DNA of 49,649 bases from Leptolyngbya sp. Prado105 (lineage in GTDB: Bacteria; Cyanobacteriota; Cyanobacteriia; Leptolyngbyales; Leptolyngbyaceae): the NCBI GenBank assembly GCA_025454375.1, contig JALOOO010000008.1, positions 1 to 49,649 on the forward strand. The letters run 5' to 3'. The translations under genes and the position numbers were made by a program. The notes beneath the pieces are model-generated. The model was not told the origin of the DNA, did not search any database, and saw nothing but the letters and a program-made list of their open reading frames with translations. Of this stretch, positions 15,061 through 24,560 are shown piece after piece (position 1 is the stretch's first letter; every line of letters begins with the position of its first letter).

Positions 15061-15978
15061 TCATTGTTGAGATTGTAGGTTTTGAAGTTGCTCGATCGAT
15101 ACCTCAGTAATCTCAGCAATCATCTCCAAACTTAAACCCTGACGCAAAAGTTTCAGAGCGATCGCTTCGCGCTCTTCTTGCCGTCCTTCTTGTCGTCCTT
15201 CTTGTCGTCCTTCTTGTCGTCCTCTTTGTTCTGCCATTCGTTCAATTGAAGTTACATATCTCACTTGTCTTGCCTCCTCAAATTGTCCCAACTCAACTTG
15301 AAACTGTTGCTCCAACTCTTCGGGTAACAGCATCAACCAATCTAAGAAATGATACAACTCTAGTATATCTTGCTCCTCATATCCCCGCTCATAGAGCATC
15401 GTCGTCAAGCGATACTTCCATTCCTTGCGCTCCAACGGTTTGCGATGCGTCTCCTTCGTCTTGAGATGTGCCATTACTACAACCGCAAACGGATTCTCAC
15501 TCGCTTCCAACGCCTGCCAGTCTGCCGCATAGTCTAGCAACTTCACGACCGGAAACTCAAACCGCAGCGAACACTGCCACAACCCATTCTCAAACGTACT
15601 GGGTCGCCAGTTTTCCGACTCATCACCCAAGATTGCTAAACTCACCACAGCACAATCATATCGGTCGCTCAAGCGATAGTTATAGACAAACATACGCTTG
15701 GGAAAAACCGTCTCAGGCTGGTTCTGCACTTCCACATGACACACAACCAACGTCGGTTCCCCACCCACTTTATAAACTTCGATCAGCTTATCTGCATAGC
15801 GCTTTGTCAGTTCTGCATCTCGCACAATCTTTTGCAATTCTTTGTCCAAAAATCTCACCCCTCGCAACCAATCAATCTCAGGTTCAATCCACGGAAAAAA
15901 GAAAGCAATAAACTCGCGAAAGTATCGCTCAATCATAGATTTCCAAGGGTTGTCGTAATCTGTAGTCGATTGAGTCAT
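15061..15978 (-). CDS. Rpn/PD-(D/E)xK-type transposase-like nuclease
   Basis: 305 residues of the Rpn (YhgA-like, recombination-promoting nuclease) superfamily, often annotated as transposase in cyanobacteria. The nuclease core is in the first 100 residues: RFLDKELQKIVRD, then Asp63 in YADKLIEVY, and Glu83/Gln85 in CHVEVQNQ, the ExQ variant of the PD-(D/E)xK active site. FPKRMFVYNYRLSDRY follows. Near residue 250 four 12-base tandem units encode RQEG repeats (15181-15228). The C-terminus LLRQGLSLEMIAEITEVS is the small helix-turn-helix-like tail found in this family. Probably a DNA endonuclease of mobile or defensive character; in vivo role unknown. A decayed paralogue lies at 16976-17558. 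Confidence 0.85.
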   Translation of the reverse strand: MTQSTTDYDNPWKSMIERYFREFIAFFFPWIEPEIDWLRGVRFLDKELQKIVRDAELTKRYADKLIEVYKVGGEPTLVVCHVEVQNQPETVFPKRMFVYNYRLSDRYDCAVVSLAILGDESENWRPSTFENGLWQCSLRFEFPVVKLLDYAADWQALEASENPFAVVVMAHLKTKETHRKPLERKEWKYRLTTMLYERGYEEQDILELYHFLDWLMLLPEELEQQFQVELGQFEEARQVRYVTSIERMAEQRGRQEGRQEGRQEGRQEEREAIALKLLRQGLSLEMIAEITEVSIEQLQNLQSQQ

Positions 15979-16113
15979 CGGTTCAGACAGTCCTTAATCA
16001 TGGATGAATCTGTAATTCAGAGATCGCTCAAACTAGAACTCCTGCCGTAGTTACTTAAATGCGATCACTGGACATTATGGCATACTAAAGAACACTTGTT
16101 CTGACTGCTTGTC

Positions 16114-16974
16114 ATGACCCGCTTCATTCACGACCAATTCGCCAAAGACTACCTCGAAACCCTCCTCACCCCCTACGGCACAGTCCAAGCCCCTCGCCGC
16201 GTCGCCGGAGAAGTCCGCCAAATCGATGTCTGGTTTGCTCCTAACCTAACTCTCCCATCCCGCCTCGGAATCCTCAGTCAGATTGCAACCACACCCTGTA
16301 TTCTCGAACCCTACCGCAACCCTGTCTCGATCGACGAAATTTGCGACTGTCTACTCAAATTGCTAGAAGTACGAGGAGAATTGCAACGCCAAGCAAGACG
16401 CGAAGACCGCTCCCTACAAGTCTCAACCATCCCTCACCTTTGGATTCTCACACCCACTGCTTCGAGCGATCTGTGCGCTGCTTTCAAAGCCACATCAGAA
16501 CCGAATTGGCATCCTGGAATTTACTTCCTTGGTTCTGCCCTTAGAACAGCAATCATCGCCATCCATCAACTTTCCGCAACGCCTGAAACCCTATGGCTAC
16601 GTATTCTCGGTCGTGGTACAGTCCAGAAACAAGCGATCGATGAATTAACAGCACTTCCTGTTAACGATTCTCTCAAACAGGCTACGCTAGAATTGCTGTA
16701 CAACCTGCAAGATAACTTAAACTTAGAGTCATCTCAAGATGAGGATGATCGGGAGTTAATTATGCGACTGCAACCCCTCTATCAACAGAAACAAGCTCAG
16801 GCAATCCAGCAAGGAGAGCGTCTAGTTGTTGAGAACATCCTCAAAACGCGATTTGGCGAATTAGACGACACCCTACAAGCGATCGCAGAAGCTGCCTTAA
16901 CCCTTCCCCCAGCAGAATTTACGCCTTTGCTCATGCAGCTATCCCAAGAAGAACTCATCGCTCGATTCATGTAG
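16114..16974 (+). CDS. DUF4351 protein, Rpn-related
   Basis: 286 residues. The N-terminal part (FIHDQFAKDYLETLLTPYG, then GEVRQIDVWFAP with a possible nuclease acid) resembles the cyanobacterial Rpn-like group. The C-terminal about 55 residues are a clear DUF4351 domain: VVENILKTRFGELDDTLQAIAEAALTLPP and PLLMQLSQEELIARF. DUF4351 proteins commonly accompany or end PD-(D/E)xK transposase-like proteins. The start at 16114 follows the intergenic region from the divergent Rpn gene. The 3' end abuts the tail of an Rpn pseudogene on the other strand. Function unproven. Confidence 0.75.
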   Translation: MTRFIHDQFAKDYLETLLTPYGTVQAPRRVAGEVRQIDVWFAPNLTLPSRLGILSQIATTPCILEPYRNPVSIDEICDCLLKLLEVRGELQRQARREDRSLQVSTIPHLWILTPTASSDLCAAFKATSEPNWHPGIYFLGSALRTAIIAIHQLSATPETLWLRILGRGTVQKQAIDELTALPVNDSLKQATLELLYNLQDNLNLESSQDEDDRELIMRLQPLYQQKQAQAIQQGERLVVENILKTRFGELDDTLQAIAEAALTLPPAEFTPLLMQLSQEELIARFM

Positions 16975-16975
16975 G

Positions 16976-17558
16976 GCTTGAATCTCCTCGATCGATAACT
17001 CAGTAATCTCAGCAATCATCTCCAAACTCAACCCCTGACGCAAAAGTTTCAGGGCGATCGTTTCGCGATTTCTTGTCGTCCTCTTTGCTCCGCCATCCGT
17101 TCGATCGCAGTCACATATCTCACCTGTCTTGCCTCCTCAAACTGTTCTAGTTCAACCTGAAACTGTTGCTCCAAGTCCTCAGGCAACAGCATTAACCAGT
17201 CCAAAAGACAATCATATCGACCCTTGCGGTAACTGCGAAGCAGATCGCGTAATCAATAGTTGTAAGTAAACATGCGCTTCGGAAACACCCGTTCATACTG
17301 GTTTTGCACCTCCACATGACAGACGACCAATGTTTGCTCCCCATTGAGCTTGTAAACTTGAACCAACTTATCCGCAGCCCGATTCGTCGTCTCCGCATCG
17401 CGAACAATTTTTTGCAACTCTGTATCTAAAAAATTCACCTCTCTTGTCCAGTCAATCTCTGGCTCGATCCACGGGAAAAAGAAACTCAGAAATTCCCTAA
17501 AATAGCGCTCAATAATTAATTTCCAGGAATGATCGTAGTCAGTACTAGGTTGAGTCAT
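16976..17558 (-). pseudogene. Decayed copy of the Rpn-like nuclease
   Basis: The N-terminal 101 residues (17253-17558) closely parallel the intact protein at 15061-15978, including DKLVQVYK and CHVEVQNQ, and end in a stop right after RMFTYNY. Downstream (16976-17215) the C-terminal coding sequence is still recognisable at DNA level but about 300 bases of the middle are deleted and replaced by roughly 25 unrelated bases (near 17220-17250). The RQEG tandem units have shrunk to one and the frame is broken there. The first part could still yield a truncated nuclease core, but the gene as a whole is dead. Confidence 0.85.
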
Positions 17559-17597
17559 TGATAATAAAGCCGCCTCGATCGTGATCAGTCAAGATAC

Positions 17598-17799
17598 CTG
17601 ATTGACTGACAAAACTCCTGAAAGCCTCCTCACTTCCTTGTCCCACCCACCCGCGCGTAAACGGCGGGCTAATAGAAATAACCCCACTCAAGTGGGCTGA
17701 AAACTCTTTTGAGTGTGCTTTAGCACAGTTGTCGCAATTAGCCCGCCGTTCACGCGCGGGTGGAACACGCAATCCCGAAGAGATTTGTTAGTCAATCAG
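17598..17799 (+). mobile_element. MITE-like palindromic element, copy 2
   Basis: 202 bp with the same ends (CTGATTGACTGACAAAAC left, complement right with one or two changes) and inner inverted repeat as copies 1 and 3. It is flanked by a perfect 10-bp target duplication GTCAAGATAC (17588-17597 and 17800-17809). It lies between the Rpn pseudogene and the promoter region of the next secreted protein. Confidence 0.9.
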
Positions 17800-17930
17800 G
17801 TCAAGATACTCTGATACTTTACATCTGAGACAAAAGACTTTATCACCCAATTTTAGTTTTTTCTTTAAGCTATAGGTATAAATAGTTCCTGCGTCACACT
17901 GAAATTAAAACTGAAGGAGACATCCTAACC

Positions 17931-18341
17931 ATGAAACGTCTTTTTCTAATTGCGACTAGCACCATTGCGATCGCACTTACCTCCACTCTCCCTGCATTTG
18001 CAGGAGGTCGCCCAGTGGTCACTGACCCAACTGGACCAAACGTCACCGATCCAACTGGACCGAATGTCACCGATCCAACCGGACCGAATGTCACTGACCC
18101 AAGTGGTGGAAACGTTACCGATCGTCCAGGCGGCAGCAAATATCCCAAACGCCATGTCCGAAATCGCGATCGCGTCAAAGATGGACATCGAGTTGCTAAA
18201 CAACTCAAAGCTGCTTATACCAAGTGTCAATCGACTGGAGACTGCGCTGAATTCAATCGGCTTTATGCTGAAGGGCTAAAACACCGAGACGAACTCAGAC
18301 GCGAAAAACCAGTAAGAGATACGAGCAATCGGCTCTGGTAG
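17931..18341 (+). CDS. Small secreted protein with VTDPTGPN repeats
   Basis: 136 residues. A clear signal peptide (MKRLFLIATSTIAIALTSTLPAFA) should be cut after AFA. The mature protein begins with five copies of an 8-residue unit, VTDPTGPN with the last two copies altered to VTDPSGGN and VTDRPGG (residues about 30-66, DNA 18018-18131). The C-terminal half is charged and helical, with two cysteines (99 and 105, CQSTGDC) that could form a small disulphide loop. A GAAGGAG Shine-Dalgarno sequence precedes the ATG, and a strong terminator follows, so the gene is a single unit. Family not recognised. The Asp/Asn/Gly-rich repeats could bind calcium or cell-wall glycans; this is a guess. Confidence 0.7.
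   Translation: MKRLFLIATSTIAIALTSTLPAFAGGRPVVTDPTGPNVTDPTGPNVTDPTGPNVTDPSGGNVTDRPGGSKYPKRHVRNRDRVKDGHRVAKQLKAAYTKCQSTGDCAEFNRLYAEGLKHRDELRREKPVRDTSNRLW
18018..18131 (+). repeat. 24-bp tandem repeats coding for VTDPTGPN
   Basis: Units start at 18018, 18042, 18066, 18090 and 18114 (the last partial). The first three encode the same eight residues but differ at third codon positions, so the protein repeat is being kept while the DNA drifts. The fourth and fifth are diverged at protein level. Confidence 0.85.
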
Positions 18342-18355
18342 GTCGTCTTAAATGG

Positions 18356-18386
18356 AAACCTGTTACTTCTAGTAACAGGTTTTCTT
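18356..18386 (+). terminator. Rho-independent terminator
   Basis: Perfect 11-bp stem (18356-18366 AAACCTGTTAC with 18372-18382) with a 5-base loop, followed by TCTT. It lies 15 bases after the stop of the secreted protein gene and just before the end of the convergent gene at 18392. Confidence 0.85.
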
Positions 18387-18391
18387 GCCGA

Positions 18392-18952
18392 TTACATTTG
18401 CGGCTGATATGCAAAGATTTGGGTCGCAGGCTCTTCCGTCTCAATCGGACTGAGCCAAATTAGACGATCGCTGACACAGAGCATTTTCTCATCGCCTGGA
18501 ACCTGGATAAAAAAGTTCTCCTGTCCGAATTCGATCTTCTGAACCGGGAGCCAAGCTTTATTCGATCGAATTAACACGCTCAGATTTTGCTTGCGGCTGT
18601 AGTGAGTGCGCCAAGCTTTCCAAAGGTGACGAACCTCCGTATAGTTCGCTTCATAGCCCGGAGGAATTGGGCTGTGTTCGTATTCGACTAAACCGCGATC
18701 GTTGATTCCGGTTGGTAAGTACTGGTGATCGGTCAAGATGCGATTGACGAGTTCTTGATAGATAGAAGACTGTCGAACCAGTACAGATCGAATCTGTCCA
18801 GCAAGCTTTGCTGTTGCAATCAGTTCGCCTTTTTTTGCCAACAGTTGAGCAGAATTAAAAACAGGCTCAAGTCTTAGATTCTGATTGGCAAGAAAACTGA
18901 TTTCACCTTGCACAAATTTTCGGATTAATTCAACATCATTGAGTTTAGACAT
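18392..18952 (-). CDS. Hypothetical cyanobacterial protein
   Basis: 186 residues, soluble, family not recognised. The N-terminal half is helical (VELIRKFVQGEISFLANQ, LLAKKGELIATAKL, SIYQELVNRIL). The C-terminal half looks like small beta strands (LSVLIRSNKAWLPVQKIEFG, MLCVSDRLIWLSP). No signal peptide or membrane segment. It is separated by about 100 bases from bioA, which reads the same way, so they might share a transcript. The composition and codon use are like its neighbours. No function can be offered. Confidence 0.6.
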   Translation of the reverse strand: MSKLNDVELIRKFVQGEISFLANQNLRLEPVFNSAQLLAKKGELIATAKLAGQIRSVLVRQSSIYQELVNRILTDHQYLPTGINDRGLVEYEHSPIPPGYEANYTEVRHLWKAWRTHYSRKQNLSVLIRSNKAWLPVQKIEFGQENFFIQVPGDEKMLCVSDRLIWLSPIETEEPATQIFAYQPQM

Positions 18953-19049
18953 TGCCGGAGAGTAGAGGACACGGTGTGTGATTTGATACTTAAGTATTCA
19001 ACTCGTTCTTTTCTTTCTCCGGAAGAGTTTAAGAAATAAAGTGTGAGGT

Positions 19050-20327
19050 TTAGAGGGTGTTTAACGTGCGATCGATCACTTGATAAACCGACTCTAATTC
19101 GTCATCTGTGATGCAGTAAGGCGGCATAATATAGAGCGTATCTCCAAGCGGACGTAAGAGAAATCCAGCCTCTAAAAACTTTGCTTTGATCACGGAACCA
19201 ACAGCATTAAAGTAGCCCGATTGTTCTTTAGTTTTGACTTCCATTGCTGCGATCGTGCCGCAAATTCGGAATTGCTTTAATCGAGAATTTGAAAGAAGGT
19301 AACGATCAAGAAATTTTCGATGTAAGCTTTCTAGTCTCTGATAAGCATTTGGGTTTTGTTCTAGCATCTCTAGTGAAACAACTCCGGTTGCACAAGCGAG
19401 TGGATTTCCAGTGTAAGAATGTCCATGATAGAAAGCTTGAGTCGGATCGTCTTGGTAAAAAGCCTGATAGATAGCTTCAGTTGCAACGGTGACCGAAAGC
19501 GGCAAACATCCGCCTGATAGACCTTTAGACAAACAGATAATATCCGGAGCCGTAGCAGATTTGAGGCAGGCAAATAGCTCTCCAGTCCGCCCAAAGCCCG
19601 TCATCACTTCATCATAGATCAGGAGCACATTGTACTGATCTGCTAGCTTTCTCAGAGCTTGTAAAAAATCAGGACGACACATTCTCATCCCGGCTGCACC
19701 TTGAATCAATGGCTCGATAAAGATGCCGATCGTCGTTTGCTGTTTCAGAAATTGCTCGATCGCTTCTAATGCTTGCGCTTCTTTACGATCGACCTCTTTA
19801 TCCCCGTCAAACGTCTCAGGAAACGGAACTAAAGCTGTCTCAAACATCAGCGATCGAAACTTTTGCCACCAGGTTGAGCCAGCACCAACCGACATCGCAC
19901 CGATCGTATCGCCGTGATAACCGCCCTCGAATGTGATGAATGTCGTGCGTTCTTCTCCCAGGTTGCGCCAATATTGATACGCCATTTTGAGTGCGACTTC
20001 GACAGAAGTTGAACCATTGTCGGAAAAAAAGATTCTAGTCAACTGCTGCGGCAGATGAGTCAGTAGCTTTTGAGCCAGGTTCTCGGCGGGGTCATGTGTA
20101 AATCCAGCAAATATTACGTGTTCTAAGTTTTTTGCTTGTTCATAGAGAGCTTCTGCAAGTTTTGGATGAGCATGTCCGTGAATCGTAACCCACCAGCTTG
20201 AGATGCAATCGAGAATTCTGCTATTGTCTTCGAGTTCGAGCCATGCGCCTTCTCCCCGCTTGACCTTTAGTGGGTCGGGGGTCGTTTTCATTTGAGTGAA
20301 GGGTCGCCAAATTGGGGAGTGTGTCAT
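19050..20327 (-). CDS. bioA: Adenosylmethionine-8-amino-7-oxononanoate aminotransferase (BioA)
   Basis: 425-residue PLP-dependent class III aminotransferase that converts KAPA to DAPA in biotin synthesis, using SAM as amino donor. Family marks: IWRPFTQMK at the N-terminus, the DCISSWWVTIHGHAHP block (residues 40-55) that binds substrate, GGYHGDTIGAMSVG, Asp239 in LIYDEVMTGFGRTG (contacts the PLP nitrogen) and Lys268 in LSKGLSGG (Schiff base). HGHSYTGNPLACA is also typical. Length is normal. No other bio gene is next to it. It is divergent from cobK with about 50 bases between, so both promoters must overlap. Confidence 0.93.
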   Translation of the reverse strand: MTHSPIWRPFTQMKTTPDPLKVKRGEGAWLELEDNSRILDCISSWWVTIHGHAHPKLAEALYEQAKNLEHVIFAGFTHDPAENLAQKLLTHLPQQLTRIFFSDNGSTSVEVALKMAYQYWRNLGEERTTFITFEGGYHGDTIGAMSVGAGSTWWQKFRSLMFETALVPFPETFDGDKEVDRKEAQALEAIEQFLKQQTTIGIFIEPLIQGAAGMRMCRPDFLQALRKLADQYNVLLIYDEVMTGFGRTGELFACLKSATAPDIICLSKGLSGGCLPLSVTVATEAIYQAFYQDDPTQAFYHGHSYTGNPLACATGVVSLEMLEQNPNAYQRLESLHRKFLDRYLLSNSRLKQFRICGTIAAMEVKTKEQSGYFNAVGSVIKAKFLEAGFLLRPLGDTLYIMPPYCITDDELESVYQVIDRTLNTL

Positions 20328-20381
20328 AGCAAATTAATATGATCGATCGCGTGAACGATAATATCAAGATTTGGGTTGATC

Positions 20382-21116
20382 GTGAAAAAGCGTTTATTGA
20401 TTCTAGGTGGGACAACTGAAGCAAAGGAATTAGCAGAAAGAGCCGCGAAAATTCCGAATTTGGAAGTGATTTCCTCACTAGCAGGACGGACTCAGAATGC
20501 AGTCAATCCGATTGGACTCGTTCGAGTTGGCGGATTTGGTGGAGAAGCGGGGTTAGTAACTTATCTTCAAGAGAACTCGATCGATTTACTCATCGACGCG
20601 ACTCATCCGTTTGCGGCTCAGATTTCTTGGAATGCGGCAATCGCCGCCGATCAAGTCGCCATTCCGAGGTTGATGCTCAGTCGTCCTGCTTGGGAACCAG
20701 AACCAAACTGGATTGAAGTCGAAAGTAATGAATTAGCAGCAGAGATTTTACCCGATCTCGCACAGCGAATCTTTTTAACGATTGGACGACAAGAGCTAGC
20801 AGCCTTTGCGCATTTGAAACAGCTATGGTTTTTGATGCGAATGATTGATCCACCGACCGGAGTGATCCCACCAGGAGAGGTTTTACTAGCAAGAGGACCT
20901 TTTACTGTAGAGCAAGAGCGATCGTGGATTCAGACCTATCAAATTCAAGCCATTGTGAGTAAAAACAGTGGGGGAGAGGCAACCGTCGCAAAATTGAGTG
21001 CAGCACAAGAGCTAGATTTACCGATCGTGATGGTAAACCGCCCCGCGATGCCGATGGGAACGAAGGTAGCGGATGTCGATCAGGCATTGCTGTGGATCGC
21101 GCGATCGCACGGTTAA
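20382..21116 (+). CDS. cobK: Precorrin-6A reductase (CobK/CbiJ)
   Basis: 244 residues. The enzyme reduces precorrin-6A (or cobalt-precorrin-6A) in B12 ring synthesis. Family marks: LLILGGTTEAKELAER at the start (NAD(P)H site), SSLAGRTQN, RVGGFGGEAGL, LIDATHPFAAQIS, and near the end VSKNSGGEATVAKL followed by PIVMVNRP. These cover the whole CobK domain. No ATG is available; GTG 20382 is chosen, with TTG 20376 as an alternative two codons earlier. No other cob gene is visible, so this is a lone member of the pathway. Confidence 0.9.
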   Translation: MKKRLLILGGTTEAKELAERAAKIPNLEVISSLAGRTQNAVNPIGLVRVGGFGGEAGLVTYLQENSIDLLIDATHPFAAQISWNAAIAADQVAIPRLMLSRPAWEPEPNWIEVESNELAAEILPDLAQRIFLTIGRQELAAFAHLKQLWFLMRMIDPPTGVIPPGEVLLARGPFTVEQERSWIQTYQIQAIVSKNSGGEATVAKLSAAQELDLPIVMVNRPAMPMGTKVADVDQALLWIARSHG

Positions 21117-21140
21117 CTGTGCGATCGCGCAAGGTGCAAA

Positions 21141-22274
<1,134 letters not shown>

Positions 22275-22418
22275 TCAGACGTAATCTTTTGATCAGGCTT
22301 GGTCAGAATTTGTCAGCAAATGTTTATGTTATGCCTTAGGAAAAAATAATCATTAGGTTTGTTCTTTAACAATTTCTAAGGTATATCAGTAAAGAGATTG
22401 TCTAGAAAATTCAGAACT

Positions 22419-23006
22419 ATGCCGCGCACTCGACCTTATCAACCTTCACTTCTGCGATTTTTACATGGGATCAATGCCCTACTGGTTATCGCAGCGTTGA
22501 TCAGTGGATTTTGGGTTTATGACACGTTTGATGGGCGATTTGGTAAGATTCCTTTGCCGAGAATTAATCCGATTATTGATTACCACGGCACGATCGGGTT
22601 AATCGTTTTTCTCTTTTCACCTTGGTTTCTGATTTATTGTTTTTGGTTGGGCAGAAAGAAGCTGATTCAACCGAATGCGATCGCGAATCTAGCTCAAGTC
22701 GGCAAACCGATTTGGTGGGCAACGCTGCAACGGTTAACCAATACCGTGACGATTGGGGCAGTGATTTTTGCGGTAGTAACCGGGAGATTGATGGATGAAA
22801 CTTGGTTGCCTCAAGGTCAGTTATTCCATGTAGCTTACAGTTTTCACCTGATTGCCTGGGCAACGATGCTAGGTTGCTTAGCTCTGCATTTATTGATGAG
22901 TGCAAAAGTTGGAGGCGTTCCGCTTTTACTTTCAATGAGCGATTTTAAGGTGCGCCCCGATGATCATCCAAAATTGTGGATTCAGCAACTCCGGAATCGA
23001 TCATAA
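22419..23006 (+). CDS. Cytochrome b561/b6-like membrane protein
   Basis: 195 residues with four hydrophobic segments at about residues 18-35, 58-80, 110-130 and 145-165. Histidines sit where haem ligands would be expected: RFLHGINALLV and IDYHGTIGLIVF on one side, FHVAYSFHLIAWA and CLALHLLM on the other. That matches the cytochrome b/b6 (Ni-hydrogenase/b561-like) family, which shuttles electrons across the membrane with two haems b. The redox partner is unknown and no dehydrogenase is adjacent. ATG 22419 is chosen over the upstream in-frame start because the domain begins there. It is divergent from gap with a 249-base spacer. Confidence 0.75.
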   Translation: MPRTRPYQPSLLRFLHGINALLVIAALISGFWVYDTFDGRFGKIPLPRINPIIDYHGTIGLIVFLFSPWFLIYCFWLGRKKLIQPNAIANLAQVGKPIWWATLQRLTNTVTIGAVIFAVVTGRLMDETWLPQGQLFHVAYSFHLIAWATMLGCLALHLLMSAKVGGVPLLLSMSDFKVRPDDHPKLWIQQLRNRS

Positions 23007-23044
23007 TCCCTTAGACTGCTAAAGCAACGAGTAGGGATGTTCCG

Positions 23045-24457
23045 ATGAGCTTTACGATCCAGAATGTTTTGATCCCAGACGGTGAGAGCTATAAGACTGT
23101 TAATGTGCAGATCCAGGACGATCGTATTCTTGCGATCGCACCTAACTTAGAAGTGATTGGCACTGCGATAGAGGGCAGTCATCAGCTTTTACTACCTGGA
23201 TTTGTAAATGCTCATACCCACTCTTCTGAAATGTGGCAGCGCGGCATCATTCCTCCGACTCCACTAGAACTATGGATTGCAGAACTTTACAAATTTACAC
23301 CGCTTGATCCAGCACAGGCTTATCTCAGCGCAGTGGGAACTGCTGTTGAAACCTTAATGACAGGGGGAACCTGTGTTGTGGATCATTTAGTTTTGATTCC
23401 AGGTCAAGAACTCGAAACGATCGCGGCAGCAGAACGAGCCTATCGCTCTGTTGGCATTCGAGCGTTTATCGCGCCTTTGATTCAAGATAAAGCTTTGAGT
23501 GCAGGGATTCCCACGGGAGGCGACGAAGTAAAACACAGCGAGGATGTGCCAACGACGCAGGCAGTCTTGGATCTCGTGCAAACTGCGGTCGAGCAGTTCC
23601 ATCGCCCAGACGAAGGGATTGAGATAATGGTCGCTCCGACCGGGATTCAGCTTTGCTCGGATGCGCTGTTTGCAGGTTGTATCGAACTGAGCGATCGCTA
23701 TGATCTCAATCGTCATGCTCATTTACTAGAAACCAAAGCTCAGCAACTTTTGGCGCAAGAAAAGTATGGCTGTAGTGCCGTTCAGCATCTCAAAGAAATC
23801 GGGTTTCTCAGTCCGAGAACCTCTCTCGCTCACTGTGTCTGGCTCGACGATCGCGAGATTGAAATCCTGGCAGAAACGCGATCGACTGTTGTTCACAATC
23901 CGCTGAGTAACTTACGTCTCGGCAGTGGAATTGCGCCAATTTTGAAGTACCGCCAAGCTGGAGTCAATGTTTCATTTGGATGTGATGGCTCTGCAAGTAA
24001 TGACTCTCAAGACTTGCTAGAAGCGATTAAGATAGGTTCAATTCTGCACAATGTGACTGATTTTGATTACCAGTATTGGATTACGCCTCGGCAGGCAGTA
24101 GACATGGCATCACTCGGAGGCGCAACAGGCTTAAACCGAGCCGATCAGTTCGGAACACTCGAAGTGGGTAAAAAAGCAGATCTTGTCCTGTACGACTTGA
24201 AGAGTTTATCGTTACTTCCCAGAACTGATCCAATCGGATTACTAGTTTTGGGTCGCCCTGTGAATGTTGTCAGTTATGCCTGGGTGAATGGAAAACAGGT
24301 TATCTCTGATCATGAAATCTGCAACGTCAGCGTCAATGATCTAAAAGAGAAATTGTTCGAGCAAAGTCAATGGAGTCCGAAACGCAAGTCAGCAGCAATC
24401 TCGAAAACAGAAGCGCGATATCGATCGGTGATGGGGTTGTCTGAGAGACTGTCTTAA
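23045..24457 (+). CDS. Amidohydrolase, TrzA/AtzA-MTA/SAH deaminase-like
   Basis: 470-residue metal-dependent amidohydrolase. The N-terminal composite barrel leads into PGFVNAHTHSSEM with metal ligands His57 and His59. RHAHLLETKAQ and SLAHCVWLDD supply the third and fourth histidines, and SFGCDGSASNDS the catalytic Asp. GTLEVGKKADLVLYDL is the usual C-terminal sandwich segment. These are the marks of the chlorohydrolase/5-methylthioadenosine-SAH deaminase branch. The real substrate cannot be read off; deamination of a nucleoside or hydroxydechloroatrazine-like ring is typical of relatives. It follows the cytochrome gene by 38 bases on the same strand. Confidence 0.8.
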   Translation: MSFTIQNVLIPDGESYKTVNVQIQDDRILAIAPNLEVIGTAIEGSHQLLLPGFVNAHTHSSEMWQRGIIPPTPLELWIAELYKFTPLDPAQAYLSAVGTAVETLMTGGTCVVDHLVLIPGQELETIAAAERAYRSVGIRAFIAPLIQDKALSAGIPTGGDEVKHSEDVPTTQAVLDLVQTAVEQFHRPDEGIEIMVAPTGIQLCSDALFAGCIELSDRYDLNRHAHLLETKAQQLLAQEKYGCSAVQHLKEIGFLSPRTSLAHCVWLDDREIEILAETRSTVVHNPLSNLRLGSGIAPILKYRQAGVNVSFGCDGSASNDSQDLLEAIKIGSILHNVTDFDYQYWITPRQAVDMASLGGATGLNRADQFGTLEVGKKADLVLYDLKSLSLLPRTDPIGLLVLGRPVNVVSYAWVNGKQVISDHEICNVSVNDLKEKLFEQSQWSPKRKSAAISKTEARYRSVMGLSERLS

Positions 24458-24560
24458 AGGCGCTCTCACGATACAGCTTCGGCAGTGCAGTAAACCGGGA
24501 GAGAAATTCTCGATCGCTAAAACTCCACCGATTGACATCTGGCAAGGGATCGATTTCCAA

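Noticed and set aside
14827..15078. Open frames across the MITE copies (also 17545-17772 and 44080-44397) with the shared peptide SPPFTRG
   Set aside because: They are translations of the same palindromic repeat in different frames and lack start signals; not genes.
15468..16050. Two + strand open frames opposite the Rpn-like gene
   Set aside because: The minus-strand protein has clear family motifs throughout; the + frames are His/Ser/Pro-rich shadows.
14795..17799. Composite transposon made of MITE copies 1 and 2 around the Rpn genes
   Set aside because: Each copy has its own, different 10-bp target duplication, so they inserted separately; a composite would have one duplication at the outer ends only.
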